DNA of 64,000 nucleotides from Hyphomicrobiales bacterium (GTDB lineage: Bacteria; Pseudomonadota; Alphaproteobacteria; Rhizobiales; Rhizobiaceae). The notes beneath the pieces were generated by a model. It saw only the letters and a program-made list of their open reading frames with translations. It ran no database searches and was not told where the DNA came from. This document shows positions 44,418 through 54,096 of the stretch, piece by piece. Numbering within the stretch: the first letter of the stretch is position 1; each line of letters opens with the position of its first letter. A program made the translations under genes and the position numbers. Location: positions 310,001 through 374,000 of the forward strand of contig UCJA01000015.1 of the NCBI GenBank assembly GCA_900472675.1. Direction: 5' to 3'.

Positions 44418-44930
44418 CTACTGATCGGCCTTGCCGAGGAAATCCAGCTTGCCGATCGGAACGCCCTTGTGGCGCAGGATGGCGTAGGCGGTGGTCAGGT
44501 GGAAGTAGAAGTTGGGCAGGGCGAAGTTCAGCAGATAGTTGCGGCCGTTAAAGGTGGTGGAGCCGGCGCGGGTCTTGATCACCACCTCGACGTGTTCCTT
44601 GTCTTCCATGCTGGCAGGGTCGACAGCCTTGAGGAAATCCACCGTCCGGTCGATGCGGGAATGAAGATCGGCAAAGCTTGCCTCCTCGTCGGCCATGCCC
44701 ACGGTCTCCACGCCGCCGATCCGGACCGGCACGAATTTGGCAGTGTCGCTGACCCGCTGGATCTGGCCGGTGAGCGGCAGCATGTCCTCGTAGAGGCGAG
44801 CCTGCAGGAGTTCGGTGTGCGCGATGCCCTTTTCATCGGCGAAGGCTTCGGCCTTCTTCAGGATCGCAGACAGGTTGCCGAAACCGCGGATGAAGGCGGG
44901 AACGCTGATATCGTAGAGCGAAAGCGACAT
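44418..44930 (-). CDS. DUF1993 family protein
   Basis: The 170-residue protein starts MSLSLYDISVPAFIRGFGN and contains the family segments ARLYEDMLPLTGQIQRVSD and FALPNFYFHLTTAYAILRHKG. DUF1993 proteins adopt a DinB-like four-helix fold and have no known function. It is soluble and has no signal peptide. It lies on the minus strand upstream of tctDE, with 69 bases between, and could share their transcript. It is divergent from the orphan binding protein. Any role in tricarboxylate uptake is unproven. Confidence 0.9.
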   Translation of the reverse strand: MSLSLYDISVPAFIRGFGNLSAILKKAEAFADEKGIAHTELLQARLYEDMLPLTGQIQRVSDTAKFVPVRIGGVETVGMADEEASFADLHSRIDRTVDFLKAVDPASMEDKEHVEVVIKTRAGSTTFNGRNYLLNFALPNFYFHLTTAYAILRHKGVPIGKLDFLGKADQ

Positions 44931-45068
44931 GGGCAAGGACCTTGTGTGTCGGAGGCAGGCAAAGGAGCGCCAGCGGGAAGCGCCCATGAGGTAAGGATAC
45001 CCCGCGTGTTTACAAGATCCGATACGGCAGCCTTGTGACACGGCGCCTGCTGCGGCATTGTCGCGCCC

Positions 45069-46145
45069 ATGAAACGGTGCCTCCCGCTTGTCCTCCTGCT
45101 TCTCTTCGTGCTGCCGCAGACCCCGGCAGTTGCTGCGGCGATGTTCTTTCCCGCCTTGTCGGGCAAGACCGATGCCGCGGCACTGACCGTCTATTCGTCG
45201 CTGGACGAGCCGCTCGCCCGGCCGATGATCACCGGCTTCCAGCAGGCCAATCCCGACGTCGCCGTACACTACGAGGAAATGCTGACGGGCGAGATCTTCG
45301 ACCGGATCGTTCGCGAAACCGATGCCGGACAACGGACGGCCGATTTCGCCTTTTCCTCCGCCATGGACCTGCAGGTGAAGCTTGCCAACGACGGCTATGC
45401 CCAACGCAGCGACCTGCAGATGAGCGGGCTGTGGCCTGCCTGGGCGAACTGGCGCAACACCGCCTATGCGCTGACATTCGAGCCGGCCGTGTTCGTCTAC
45501 CACAAGCCGAGCTTCCAGGCGTCTCCGCCACCGTCCACACGAGCGGAACTGGTGGAGTTTCTGCAGGGAAACGGAGATGCGGTCTACGGGCGGATCGGCA
45601 CCTATGACATCGAGAGGTCCGGCGTCGGCTTCCTGTTCATGGCGCGCGACCAGGAGCAGTTCGGCGACATCTGGTCCGTGATCCGGGCGATGGGGGCGGC
45701 GGGCGTGAAGCTTTATTCCACAAGCCAGGCGATCCTGGAGCGGGTGGCGGACGGCCGTTTCATGCTGGGGTACAACATCCTCGGCTCCTATGCAGCGGAC
45801 TGGGCCGCTCGCCACCCGGACGTGGGGATCCTGCTGCCCAAGGACTATACGGTGGTTATGTCGCGCATCGGGCTCGTGCCGCAGGCGGCAGCGGCACCGG
45901 AGCTCGGCAAGCGCTACCTGCAGTTCTTCATGTCGAAGGAGGGACAGACGATCATGGCGCGCGAGCTGCAGATCCCGGCCGTCAGCCCGGAGGTTGCCGG
46001 CAACAACACAGCCACCACCATGCGCGAGATGCTGGGCGGGCAATTGAAGCCGGTGCCGGTCAGCCTTGGCCTGATGGTTTACCTCGACCAGGTGAAGCGG
46101 GCGCGGCTGATTGCACGCTGGAACGACGTTCTGCGTCTTCAATAG
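45069..46145 (+). CDS. Orphan periplasmic substrate-binding protein (iron/AfuA-like fold)
   Basis: The 358-residue preprotein has a signal peptide (about 1-23, PAVAAA) and the fold of ABC-type solute-binding proteins of the AfuA/FbpA group: LTVYSSLDEPLARPMITGFQ, DFAFSSAMDLQVKLANDGYA and LQFFMSKEGQTIM. No ABC permease or ATPase is encoded nearby. It stands between tctDE and tctCBA, an arrangement that suggests it is a periplasmic sensor partner of TctE rather than a transporter component. It is not a TctC-type binding protein, which is encoded separately. The ligand is unknown. Confidence 0.85.
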   Translation: MKRCLPLVLLLLFVLPQTPAVAAAMFFPALSGKTDAAALTVYSSLDEPLARPMITGFQQANPDVAVHYEEMLTGEIFDRIVRETDAGQRTADFAFSSAMDLQVKLANDGYAQRSDLQMSGLWPAWANWRNTAYALTFEPAVFVYHKPSFQASPPPSTRAELVEFLQGNGDAVYGRIGTYDIERSGVGFLFMARDQEQFGDIWSVIRAMGAAGVKLYSTSQAILERVADGRFMLGYNILGSYAADWAARHPDVGILLPKDYTVVMSRIGLVPQAAAAPELGKRYLQFFMSKEGQTIMARELQIPAVSPEVAGNNTATTMREMLGGQLKPVPVSLGLMVYLDQVKRARLIARWNDVLRLQ

Positions 46146-46202
46146 GCACAAATTCGGTTGCGCAGGTCGTTTCACTGCTGTCAGAATGGCCTCGCAGCAT
46201 AC

Positions 46203-46221
46203 AATGTCAGCTAAATGTCAG
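46203..46221 (+). promoter_or_regulatory. Direct repeats AATGTCAG upstream of tctC (candidate TctD site)
   Basis: AATGTCAG occurs at 46203-46210 and 46214-46221, an 11-base spacing. TGTCAG also occurs at 46179-46184. OmpR-type regulators commonly bind such tandem repeats about one helical turn apart. They lie about 150 bases before the tctC start. Confidence 0.5.
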
Positions 46222-46366
46222 GTTGTTATGCTGGCTTAGGGCATTCGGTTCCGTGGAGGCGGAACCCGAGTGACGATAGGGAGGCTCTCACAGTGTTCAC
46301 CGCTGCAGGTCCCCCTTCGTTCCCATGACAGCTGCGTCCGAAGAGACGCCAACGGAGGATATACCC

Positions 46367-47311
46367 TTGAAACATCTCATGCTTGCAACGATTCTGGCAG
46401 GTGCCATGGCCCTTCCGGCCTACGCCGCCGATTATTCGATCATGGCACCGGCCGCTCCCGGCGGTGGCTGGGACCAGACCGCCCGCTCGCTGCAGACCGT
46501 TCTGCAGCAGGAAAAGATCTCCAAGCGCGTCCAGGTGATGAACGTCCCCGGCGCCGGCGGCACGATCGGCATCGCGCAGTTCGCCAGCCAGCAGAAGGGC
46601 AACCCGAATGCACTGATGGTCGGCGGCTACGTGATGGTCGGCGCGATCCTCACCAACAAGTCGCCAGTCACGCTCAAGGACGTGACCCCGGTCGCCCGCC
46701 TGACCGGCGAATATGAATCGATCGTCGTGCCGGCTTCGTCGGACATCAAGACGATCGGCGACCTCGTCGCCAAGCTCAAGGAAAACCTGGGCGCCGTGTC
46801 CTGGGGCGGCGGTTCGGCCGGCGGCACCGACCACATCACCGTCGGCCTGATGGCCAAGGCGGCCGGTGTGGACCCAACCAAGATCAACTACATCGCGTTT
46901 TCCGGTGGCGGCGAATCGCTGGCGGCTATCCTCGGCGGCCAGGTCACGGCCGGCATTGCCAGCTACGGCGAGATGGAATCGCAGATCAAGTCCGGCACAC
47001 TGCGCCTGCTGGCGGTCTCCTCCGAGAAGCGCATCGAAGGCATCGACGCACCGACGCTCAAGGAAAGCGGCCTCGACGTCGTGATCCAGAACTGGCGCAT
47101 GGTGGCTGCGGCTCCCGGCATCACGCCTGAACAGAAGGCAGCGATCGTTGCCGACCTCGACAAGCTGAACCAGTCCAAGGGCTGGCAGGACACGCTGAAG
47201 ACCAAGGGCTGGCAGGATACCTACCTGACCGGTCAGGCTTTCGACGACCAGCTCGCCAAGGATATCTCGGCCACTGAAACCATTCTCAAGGACATCGGTC
47301 TCGTCAAATGA
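46367..47311 (+). CDS. tctC: Tripartite tricarboxylate transporter substrate-binding protein
   Basis: TctC is the periplasmic receptor of the TctCBA citrate/tricarboxylate system. The 314-residue preprotein has a signal peptide ([10 protein letters not shown]) and the family blocks [37 protein letters not shown] and [13 protein letters not shown]. Translation probably starts at TTG 46367, which has a GGAGG site eight bases upstream and begins the signal sequence directly. An upstream ATG at 46325 lacks a suitable site and would place a polar stretch before the signal. Its stop overlaps the tctB start. Confidence 0.93.
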   Translation: MKHLMLATILAGAMALPAYAADYSIMAPAAPGGGWDQTARSLQTVLQQEKISKRVQVMNVPGAGGTIGIAQFASQQKGNPNALMVGGYVMVGAILTNKSPVTLKDVTPVARLTGEYESIVVPASSDIKTIGDLVAKLKENLGAVSWGGGSAGGTDHITVGLMAKAAGVDPTKINYIAFSGGGESLAAILGGQVTAGIASYGEMESQIKSGTLRLLAVSSEKRIEGIDAPTLKESGLDVVIQNWRMVAAAPGITPEQKAAIVADLDKLNQSKGWQDTLKTKGWQDTYLTGQAFDDQLAKDISATETILKDIGLVK

Positions 47312-47802
47312 GCCTCGACCCATCGAAATCCACAAGCGTACAGCGCCGCCCCGATTGGGCGGCGCTTGTTATTGCCGCCATTCTTCTGGCGATCGCCGGC
47401 GTCATTCTCTTTGACGTCGCGCGCCTGAGCGATGTGGGCGGATATTCGCAGGTCGGCCCTGCGACGGTGCCGAAGTGGATTGCCTTCGGGCTGATCGGGC
47501 TTGGCATCTGGACCGTGTTTGCCGCCTTCCGCGGCGACTTTCCCGTGCGTGAAAAGCAGGAAATCAAACCCGTCGTGTGGATCGTCGCCGGTCTTGCAGC
47601 GCAGATGCTGCTGATCCGGCCGCTCGGGTTTTCCATCGCGACCGGCGTCCTGTTCGGGCTGACGGCTGCCGGTTTCGGCGCACGCCGGCTGTGGATCACC
47701 ATTCCGATTGCGATCGTCATCTGTCTTGCCATCTGGTGGCTGTTCTCGGTCGTCCTGTCGCTGTCGCTTCCGGCCGGGCCGCTCGAAAACCTTCTTCAGT
47801 GA
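47308..47802 (+). CDS. tctB: Tripartite tricarboxylate transporter small membrane subunit
   Basis: The 164-residue protein has four predicted membrane helices, the expected topology of TctB, with [19 protein letters not shown] at the first helix and a hydrophobic C-terminal pair. TctB assists the large TctA subunit in proton- or sodium-coupled import. The four-base overlap with tctC and the 21-base gap to tctA place it in one operon. Sequence conservation in this subunit is low, so context carries weight. Confidence 0.9.
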   Translation: MSLDPSKSTSVQRRPDWAALVIAAILLAIAGVILFDVARLSDVGGYSQVGPATVPKWIAFGLIGLGIWTVFAAFRGDFPVREKQEIKPVVWIVAGLAAQMLLIRPLGFSIATGVLFGLTAAGFGARRLWITIPIAIVICLAIWWLFSVVLSLSLPAGPLENLLQ

Positions 47803-47823
47803 CGGGACCCAGAGAGTAAGATT

Positions 47824-49341
47824 ATGAGCACTTTCGACTTTCTTCTCCAGGGTCTGGCTGCAGCCATGCTGCCGATGAACCTCTTCTACGCGCTGGTCGG
47901 CGTCACGCTCGGCACCATGGTGGGCGTGCTTCCCGGCATCGGCCCGGCAACCACGGTGGCCCTGCTTTTGCCGGTCACCTACCAGCTGGACGCGACCGGT
48001 TCGCTGATCATGTTTGCCGGCATCTACTATGGCGGCATGTATGGCGGCTCGACCACCTCGATCCTTCTCAACACGCCCGGTGAAAGCGCGTCCATCGTGA
48101 CCGCGCTCGAGGGCAACAAGATGGCCCGCGCGGGCCGCGGCGGACCGGCGCTTGCGACGGCTGCCATCGGTTCGTTCGTCGCTGGCCTGATCGCGACGCT
48201 GGCGCTCGCCTTCATCGCTCCTTACATCGTCAAGCTGGCGCTGGTGTTCGGGCCGCGCGAGTATTTCGCGCTGATGGTGCTTGCCTTTATCACCGTCTCC
48301 TCGGCCTTCGGCGATTCGACGCTGCGCGGCCTCACCTCGCTGTTTATCGGCCTGGCGCTGTCGCTCGTCGGCATCGACCAGCTGACGGGGCAGAACCGCC
48401 TGTCGTTCGGCGTGCCTGACCTGCTCGATGGCATCGAGGTGACGACCATGGCGGTTGCCATGTTCGCGATCGGCGAGACGCTCTACATCGCGGCCCAGGG
48501 AGCTTCCGCTCCCGACAAGATCGAGGCGATCAAGGGCTCGGTCTGGATGACGGCGCAGGACTGGAAGCGCTCCTGGAAAGCCTGGCTTCGCGGCACCGTC
48601 ATCGGTTTCCCGATCGGCGCGATGCCGGCAGGCGGCGCCGAGATCGGCACCTTCCTGTCCTATGCGGCGGAACGCAAGCTCAGCAAGCATCCGGAAGAGT
48701 TCGGCCATGGCGCCATCGAGGGCGTCGCCGGTCCGGAAGCGGCCAACAATGCGTCTGCCGCCGGAACGCTGGTGCCGCTGCTGACGCTCGGCCTGCCCAC
48801 CTCGGCGACCGCGGCGATCATGCTCGCCGGCTTCCAGCAATACGGCCTGCAGCCGGGTCCGCTGCTGTTTGCGACCAACCCGCAGCTCGTCTGGGGCCTG
48901 ATTGCCTCGCTGCTGATTGCCAACCTCATGCTGCTGGTCCTCAACCTGCCTCTGGTCGGCCTCTGGGTGCGGCTGCTGACGATCCCCAAGCCATGGCTCT
49001 ACGCCGGCATCCTGCTGTTTGCGACGCTCGGCACGATCGGCGCCAACCCATCGGTGTTCGAGCTCGGCATGCTCTTGCTGTTTGGTCTCGTCGCCTACGG
49101 CATGCGTGTGTTCGGCTATCCGATTGCGCCTGTGATCGTCGGCCTGATCCTCGGACCGCTTGCAGAACAGCAGCTGCGCCGTGCGCTGTCGATCAGCCAG
49201 GGCGACGTGATGACGCTGTTCCAGTCGCCGATCGCAGCGGTTCTGCTGATCCTTGCAGCACTTGCGCTGATCGTGCCGCTCATCCTGCGCAGCCGCGGCC
49301 GCGGCGACGTGCTGACACAGATGGCGGCCAGCGAAGACTGA
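47824..49341 (+). CDS. tctA: Tripartite tricarboxylate transporter large permease
   Basis: TctA is the 12-helix channel-forming subunit. The 505-residue protein shows the signature [20 protein letters not shown] and the second conserved block [17 protein letters not shown], followed by repeat-related [20 protein letters not shown] and [19 protein letters not shown]. It closes the tctCBA operon and is followed by a strong terminator. Substrate range in the family includes citrate, tartrate and other carboxylates. Which one is used here is unknown. Confidence 0.95.
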   Translation: MSTFDFLLQGLAAAMLPMNLFYALVGVTLGTMVGVLPGIGPATTVALLLPVTYQLDATGSLIMFAGIYYGGMYGGSTTSILLNTPGESASIVTALEGNKMARAGRGGPALATAAIGSFVAGLIATLALAFIAPYIVKLALVFGPREYFALMVLAFITVSSAFGDSTLRGLTSLFIGLALSLVGIDQLTGQNRLSFGVPDLLDGIEVTTMAVAMFAIGETLYIAAQGASAPDKIEAIKGSVWMTAQDWKRSWKAWLRGTVIGFPIGAMPAGGAEIGTFLSYAAERKLSKHPEEFGHGAIEGVAGPEAANNASAAGTLVPLLTLGLPTSATAAIMLAGFQQYGLQPGPLLFATNPQLVWGLIASLLIANLMLLVLNLPLVGLWVRLLTIPKPWLYAGILLFATLGTIGANPSVFELGMLLLFGLVAYGMRVFGYPIAPVIVGLILGPLAEQQLRRALSISQGDVMTLFQSPIAAVLLILAALALIVPLILRSRGRGDVLTQMAASED

Positions 49342-49362
49342 GGTCGGACGTCAAGACACGCG

Positions 49363-49394
49363 AAAAAAGCCCGGTTCGTCCGGGCTTTTTTTAT
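49363..49394. terminator. Bidirectional terminator between tctA and glsA
   Basis: AAAAAAGCCCGG and CCGGGCTTTTTT form a stem around TTCGT, 22 bases after tctA and 19 before the end of the convergent glutaminase gene. A- and T-runs serve both strands. Confidence 0.9.
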
Positions 49395-49412
49395 GCCTGG
49401 CAGCCGGTCCTG

Positions 49413-50339
49413 CTATTCGAACACCGACCAGCCGGTGCGGTTGGCGAGCATTTCGAGCGCCAGCGACCCGATCAGGGAGTTGCCGTTGTGGTTCAGCCCC
49501 GGCGACCAGACCGCGACGGAGGCGCGTCCCGGCGCCACGGCCAGAATGCCGCCGCCGACGCCGCTCTTGCCCGGCAGGCCCACATGGTAGGCGAAGTCGC
49601 CCGAACCATCGTAATGGCCGCAAGTCAGCATCAGCGCGTTGATGCGGCGCGCGCGCTGGCGCGACACGACCGTGTGCCCGGTTCCCGGGATGCGACCGCC
49701 TGCGGCCAGGAAAAGACCCGAGCGTGCGAGCTGCGTGCAGGTCATGGCAAGCGCGCAGTGGTGAAAATAGACGCCCAGCACATGCTCCACCGGATGATCG
49801 AGCTTGCCGAAGGAGCGCATGAAATTGGCGAGCGCGAAATTGCGGTAGCCGGTCGCTTCTTCAGACTTCGCAACGGCCGGATCGATGGCAATGCTTTCGT
49901 CGTCGGCCAGATAGCGGACGAAGCGGACGATCTCGCCGATCGCCTCGCGCGGGGTATGGCCGGCAAGAACGAGGTCGCTGACGGCGATCGCGCCTGCATT
50001 GATGAAGGGATTGCGTGGCTTTCCCTCCTCCTGCTCCAGCTGGACGATGGAGTTGAACGCGGTGCCCGATGGTTCGCGGCCGACCCGGTTCCAGGTGGTT
50101 TCGCCATGCTTGCCGAGCGCCAGCGTCAGGGTGAAGACCTTGGAGATGCTCTGGATCGAGAAGGGCACGTCGAAATCGCCGGCCGTGTGGACTGCGCCAT
50201 CGACCGTGACCACGGCCATGCCGAAGGTTTTCGGATCCACATGCGCCAGCTGCGGAATGTAGTCCGCAACCTTACCCTCGCCCAGCCTCGGGCGAAGCCG
50301 CGCATAGATTTCGTCCACGATCGCTTGCAGATTCGGCAT
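49413..50339 (-). CDS. glsA: Glutaminase (serine-dependent, beta-lactamase-like)
   Basis: GlsA hydrolyses glutamine to glutamate and ammonia. The 308-residue protein has the SxxK catalytic motif in [12 protein letters not shown], the block [16 protein letters not shown], the catalytic tyrosine region [11 protein letters not shown] and the C-terminal [15 protein letters not shown]. Its length is normal. Translation was placed at ATG 50339 ([15 protein letters not shown]), which has AAGGGG upstream. The frame extends 11 codons further. It is the last gene in a minus-strand run dctQ-dctM-dctP-marR-glsA, suggesting use of glutamine or pyroglutamate-derived compounds. Confidence 0.94.
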   Translation of the reverse strand: MPNLQAIVDEIYARLRPRLGEGKVADYIPQLAHVDPKTFGMAVVTVDGAVHTAGDFDVPFSIQSISKVFTLTLALGKHGETTWNRVGREPSGTAFNSIVQLEQEEGKPRNPFINAGAIAVSDLVLAGHTPREAIGEIVRFVRYLADDESIAIDPAVAKSEEATGYRNFALANFMRSFGKLDHPVEHVLGVYFHHCALAMTCTQLARSGLFLAAGGRIPGTGHTVVSRQRARRINALMLTCGHYDGSGDFAYHVGLPGKSGVGGGILAVAPGRASVAVWSPGLNHNGNSLIGSLALEMLANRTGWSVFE

Positions 50340-50411
50340 GTTATCCCCTTGTCCCCGGGTGGAAAATGCCACTCCGACGGTTTTAGAGGAAGCGCTATTT
50401 TCAGGTTACCG

Positions 50412-50930
50412 TCAGAGGGAGGCTGCCGCCCGCGCCGCCTGGTCGTAGTGGCCCGACAGCGCCCTCAGGCGGGCCGCCATGGCAGACAGGGTCTCGGCCG
50501 TGACCTCGGTCGACAGCACGGACTTGACCAGAAGCGCCTCGCGCACCGCCTGGTAACGCCTGCAGGCATCGGCACCGGCCTCGGTCACCATGACCAGCTT
50601 TTCCTTGCCGCGGCGGCCGGACTTGATCAGCTTCAGCCGCTCCAGCTTCTTCAGGGCGTAGGTGACCACATGGGTGTCCTCGATGTTGAGGACGAGTGCG
50701 ATGTCGGCGAGCGTCTTGGCCTTGTCGCGGCTGTTGATGTTGTGGAGGACCATGATATCGACCGGCGACAGGTCCGGCACGCCAACGGCTGCCATGCAAC
50801 GCACCATCCAGCGGCTGAAGGCATTGTTCAGCATGATCATGCCGAACTCGATCTCCGACAGTGCCGGCAGAGCGCCGCTTGCCAGATGTTCGGACGATAC
50901 GATCGGGCCGAAGTCATTTACCCATGACAT
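50412..50930 (-). CDS. MarR-family winged-helix regulator
   Basis: The 172-residue protein has a MarR-type winged helix: LSPVDIMVLHNINSRDKAKT, the recognition region IEDTHVVTYALKKLERLKLI and the wing KSGRRGKEKLVMVTEAG. The flanking helices mediate dimer formation. It lies between the TRAP binding-protein gene and glsA, 58 bases after dctP, so it probably controls the TRAP genes and the divergent oxoprolinase. A perfect dyad GTCAAT-N5-ATTGAC in the divergent promoter region is a possible binding site. Confidence 0.9.
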   Translation of the reverse strand: MSWVNDFGPIVSSEHLASGALPALSEIEFGMIMLNNAFSRWMVRCMAAVGVPDLSPVDIMVLHNINSRDKAKTLADIALVLNIEDTHVVTYALKKLERLKLIKSGRRGKEKLVMVTEAGADACRRYQAVREALLVKSVLSTEVTAETLSAMAARLRALSGHYDQAARAAASL

Positions 50931-50988
50931 GACGTTTTCCTCCCGCAGTTCACGCGTCGCGGCAGGGTGTGCCGCGACGCTCCTCAGA

Positions 50989-51975
50989 TCACATCTTCCG
51001 GTAGGCGTCCAGAATGGCCTGGCCTTCCGCCCCGGCCTTCTTCGACCAGTCCTCGGTCAGCTTGGCGCCGACCTCCGAAAGGCCGGTCTTGAGCTCTGCG
51101 CTGGGCTCCTGAACCTGCATGCCGTTCTTCTTCAGCGTCTCCATGTAGGAGGCTGTCTTTTCGGCAGCCAGGGTCCATCCGCGGGTCTCGGCGGCGGCGG
51201 CTGCATCAGTCACGGCCTTCTGGATGGCGGGATCGAGTGCGGCGAAGGCGGCCTTGTTGACGAAGATGACGTTCTTCGGGATCCAGGCCTGGGTGTCGTA
51301 GTAGTGCGTGAGCGATTCCCAGATCTTGCTATCCACGCCGGTTGCGCTCGAGGTCATCAGGCCATCGACGACGCCGGTCGCCAGCGCCTGCGGAAGTTCG
51401 GCCGCCTGCACGGTAACCGGCTGGGCGCCGACGAGATCGGCGATCCGCGAGGTGCCGACGTTATAGGCGCGCCACTTCAGGCCCTTCAGGTCGGCAACAC
51501 TGTTGACGTCCTTCTTGGTGAAGATGCCCTGCGGCGGCCAGGGCGTGGTGTAGAGAAGCTTGAGGCCCTGCTTGTCGAGCGCCTGCTCGATGGCGGGCTT
51601 TGAAGCCGTCCAGAGCTTCTTCGACTGCTCGAAGCTACTGGCCAGGAAGGGCACGACATCGATGCCGTAGACCGGATTTTCGTTCTCGTGCAGCGACAAC
51701 AACACTTCGCCAGCCTGCGCCTGGCCGGTCTGTACGGCGCGCTTGATATCCGGCGCCTTGAACAGCGAGGCATTCGGATGAACGGTGATCTTCAACTCAC
51801 CCTTGGTCGCCGTGTCGATATCCTTGGCGAACTGATTGAGGTTTTCGACGTGGTAGTTGGCCGCCGGATAGGCGGATGGCAGGACCCATTGGCTGGCGGC
51901 GAAGGATGGGGCCGTGGTGGCGAGAAGCACTGCTGCAGCCATTCCAAGGCGGGCGAATTTTCCAGTCACGTTCAT
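50989..51975 (-). CDS. dctP: TRAP transporter substrate-binding protein (DctP type)
   Basis: The 328-residue preprotein has a signal peptide (about 1-27, ATTAPSFAAS) and the DctP fold, including the conserved carboxylate-binding arginine region LKGLKWRAYNVGTSRIADL and LPQALATGVVDGLMTSSATG. It captures an organic acid in the periplasm for DctQM. DctP proteins of one Bordetella subfamily bind pyroglutamate. Placement beside an oxoprolinase and a glutaminase suggests a similar ligand here. The first gene of the TRAP operon is dctQ, with dctM 17 bases upstream of this gene. Confidence 0.92.
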   Translation of the reverse strand: MNVTGKFARLGMAAAVLLATTAPSFAASQWVLPSAYPAANYHVENLNQFAKDIDTATKGELKITVHPNASLFKAPDIKRAVQTGQAQAGEVLLSLHENENPVYGIDVVPFLASSFEQSKKLWTASKPAIEQALDKQGLKLLYTTPWPPQGIFTKKDVNSVADLKGLKWRAYNVGTSRIADLVGAQPVTVQAAELPQALATGVVDGLMTSSATGVDSKIWESLTHYYDTQAWIPKNVIFVNKAAFAALDPAIQKAVTDAAAAAETRGWTLAAEKTASYMETLKKNGMQVQEPSAELKTGLSEVGAKLTEDWSKKAGAEGQAILDAYRKM

Positions 51976-51992
51976 TTCTCAAGTCCCTCTCA

Positions 51993-53309
51993 TCATTGAC
52001 CCGGGAACGCCATTCGCGGCAGGATCATCACGATGTCCGGGAAGACCGTGATGATGGCGACGGTCGCCACAAGCAGGAAGAAGAAGGGCAGCGAAGCCTT
52101 GGCAACGGTCAGGCTGTCGCGGCCGCTCATCGTCTGGAGTACGAAGAGGTTGAAGCCGACCGGCGGCGAGACCTCGGCCATTTCGACGATCAGAACCAGG
52201 AAGATGCCGAACCAGACGAGGTCGAAGCCTGCCTGCTGGATCATCGGCAGAACGACGACCGTGGTCAGCACGATCATCGACAGGCCGTCGAGCGCCGCAC
52301 CCAGCAGGATGTACATGATCGTCAGCACGGCGATCAGCGCATAGGGGCTGAGGTGGAAGCTATCGACCCAAGCCGCCAGCGCATTCGGAATGCCGGTATA
52401 GCCCATGGCGATCGACATGAAGCCGGCGCCGGTCAGGATCAGCATGATCATGCAGGTCAGCCGCGTGGCGCCCATGACGCTGTCCCAGAAGGCTTTGGCA
52501 GTCAGGGTTCGCGACCAGGCCGCGATGCCGAGCGAGCCAAGCACGCCCCAGGCAGCGCACTCCGTGGCCGTCGCCCAGCCGAGGAGGAGCGTTGCAAAGA
52601 CGAAGATGATCAACAGGCTGACCGGGATGAGGTTGGCCGATTCCCGCAGCTTTTCCTTGAAGCTCATCTTCGGCGGTGCCGGCGGCTGCTTGTCGGGATT
52701 GAGGAGCGCCCAGATAATGATGTAGCCGCAATACAGCACCATCACGATCAGGCTCGGCAGGAAGCCGGCAAGAAAGATCTGAATGATCGAGACGTTTGCC
52801 GCCACCGCATAGACGACCATGGTGATCGACGGCGGAATGAGGATGCCGAGCGTGCCGGCGCCGGCCAGCGAGCCAAGGCTGACCATTTCATCATAGCCGC
52901 GCTTTTTCAGCTCAGGCAAAGCAATCTTGGCAATCATCGCGGTGGTGGCCGCCGATGAGCCGGAAATCGAGCCGAACAGGCCACAGCCGAGCACGTTGAC
53001 ATGCATCAGCCGCCCCGGCAGCCAGCCGAGCCAGGGCGCAAGTCCCCGGAACATCTCTTCCGACAGTTTTGTCCTGAACAGGATTTCGCCCATCCAGACG
53101 AACAGCGGCAGGGCTGCAAGAGACCAGGACGCGCCATTGCTCCAGGAATTGGTGGCAAGGACTGCCCCCATAGGGATGCCCGGCACGAAGAGCATGGCGA
53201 TGAAGCCGCAGATCAGCAGCGAGATGCCAATCCAGACGCCGGCTGTCAGAAGAGCGAGAAGGGCAAGGAGGACAATGCCGGCGACTTCGACGAGTTCGAT
53301 CGTTCCCAT
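51993..53309 (-). CDS. dctM: TRAP transporter large permease (DctM type)
   Basis: The 438-residue protein has about twelve membrane helices and the DctM signature regions GIPMGAVLATNSWSNGASW, FGSISGSSAATTAMIAKIAL and the re-entrant LGILIPPSITMVVYAVAANV, matched by LLGAALDGLSMIVLTTVVVL and VSPPVGFNLFVL in the second half. It is the sodium-coupled transport subunit. It lies three bases after dctQ, and dctP follows 17 bases later. Confidence 0.94.
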   Translation of the reverse strand: MGTIELVEVAGIVLLALLALLTAGVWIGISLLICGFIAMLFVPGIPMGAVLATNSWSNGASWSLAALPLFVWMGEILFRTKLSEEMFRGLAPWLGWLPGRLMHVNVLGCGLFGSISGSSAATTAMIAKIALPELKKRGYDEMVSLGSLAGAGTLGILIPPSITMVVYAVAANVSIIQIFLAGFLPSLIVMVLYCGYIIIWALLNPDKQPPAPPKMSFKEKLRESANLIPVSLLIIFVFATLLLGWATATECAAWGVLGSLGIAAWSRTLTAKAFWDSVMGATRLTCMIMLILTGAGFMSIAMGYTGIPNALAAWVDSFHLSPYALIAVLTIMYILLGAALDGLSMIVLTTVVVLPMIQQAGFDLVWFGIFLVLIVEMAEVSPPVGFNLFVLQTMSGRDSLTVAKASLPFFFLLVATVAIITVFPDIVMILPRMAFPGQ

Positions 53310-53312
53310 GCG

Positions 53313-53897
53313 TCAAGCTCCGCTCTGGATTGCGCGTTCGATGACTTCCTCGGCCGTTTGCGGCGGCGGCTTTTCGTAGCGCGGCAAGCCGCCGAAAATC
53401 ACGTGGACTAGTTCGTCCGTCATGGCGATCGCCAGGATGATCAGGCCGCCGGAAAAGCCGATCTGCGGGATCCACAGCGGCATGGCGATAACGCCCTGCG
53501 CGAGATCGTTGAACTGCCACGAGGTGCGGTTCATGTCGAAGGCGTACCAGGCGAAATAGATGGCGGCGATGGATCCGATCAGAAGCGACACGATTTCGAA
53601 AACCTGACGCGTGCGCCCGGTGAACCGCTCGACCAGCAGGCCGACGCGGATCATTTCGCCGGAGCGGAAGGTATGGGCCAAGCCCAGAAAGGCCGAGGCG
53701 GCCATGGCCCAGGACGCGAAATCGTCGCCGGCCGGGACGTCGATGCCGAGCGGGCGGCCGGCGGACAGGGCAAGCATGATGACGAAGATGGCGATGAGGA
53801 AGAGACCGGCCAGCCAACCGGACACGAGGTACAGCCCGTCGAGTGCGCGGCGCAGGGGTTCCGGGAAGATGCTGTGACGAGGATCAGCGGTCGACAT
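53313..53897 (-). CDS. dctQ: TRAP transporter small permease (DctQ type)
   Basis: The 194-residue protein has four predicted membrane helices and typical DctQ regions: FLIAIFVIMLALSAGRPLGI, the FASWAMAASAFLGLAHTFRSGEMIRVGLL segment (shortened to its conserved FRSGEMIRVGLL core) and a hydrophobic C-terminal helix pair. It is the first gene of the TRAP operon, divergent from the oxoprolinase across a 199-base control region. A polar C-terminal tail of about 20 residues follows the last helix. Confidence 0.9.
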   Translation of the reverse strand: MSTADPRHSIFPEPLRRALDGLYLVSGWLAGLFLIAIFVIMLALSAGRPLGIDVPAGDDFASWAMAASAFLGLAHTFRSGEMIRVGLLVERFTGRTRQVFEIVSLLIGSIAAIYFAWYAFDMNRTSWQFNDLAQGVIAMPLWIPQIGFSGGLIILAIAMTDELVHVIFGGLPRYEKPPPQTAEEVIERAIQSGA

Positions 53898-54025
53898 GGC
53901 CGGTCCTCCGCGAAATCATGCGGAAACAAAACATCGATGGCTCCCCTCGGTTGCCAGTGGCCGGGTCAGGCTCTTGCGGCCTTTTGCCCGTTGAATAGGC
54001 ATGATGCAGCAATAGGCAATTTCCT

Positions 54026-54042
54026 GTCAATCAAACATTGAC
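54026..54042. promoter_or_regulatory. Perfect dyad GTCAAT-N5-ATTGAC between dctQ and the oxoprolinase gene
   Basis: GTCAATCAAACATTGAC has 6-bp arms and a five-base centre. A second overlapping pair, AAACATT/AATGTTT, spans 54033-54062. The site lies 55 bases before the oxoprolinase ATG in the divergent control region. Such short palindromes are typical of MarR operators, and a MarR gene is in the operon. Confidence 0.5.
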
Positions 54043-54096
54043 GTTTTATCGACGAAATGTTTTCGTTAGCGTCATGCTGAGTAAGGGTGGACGGAT

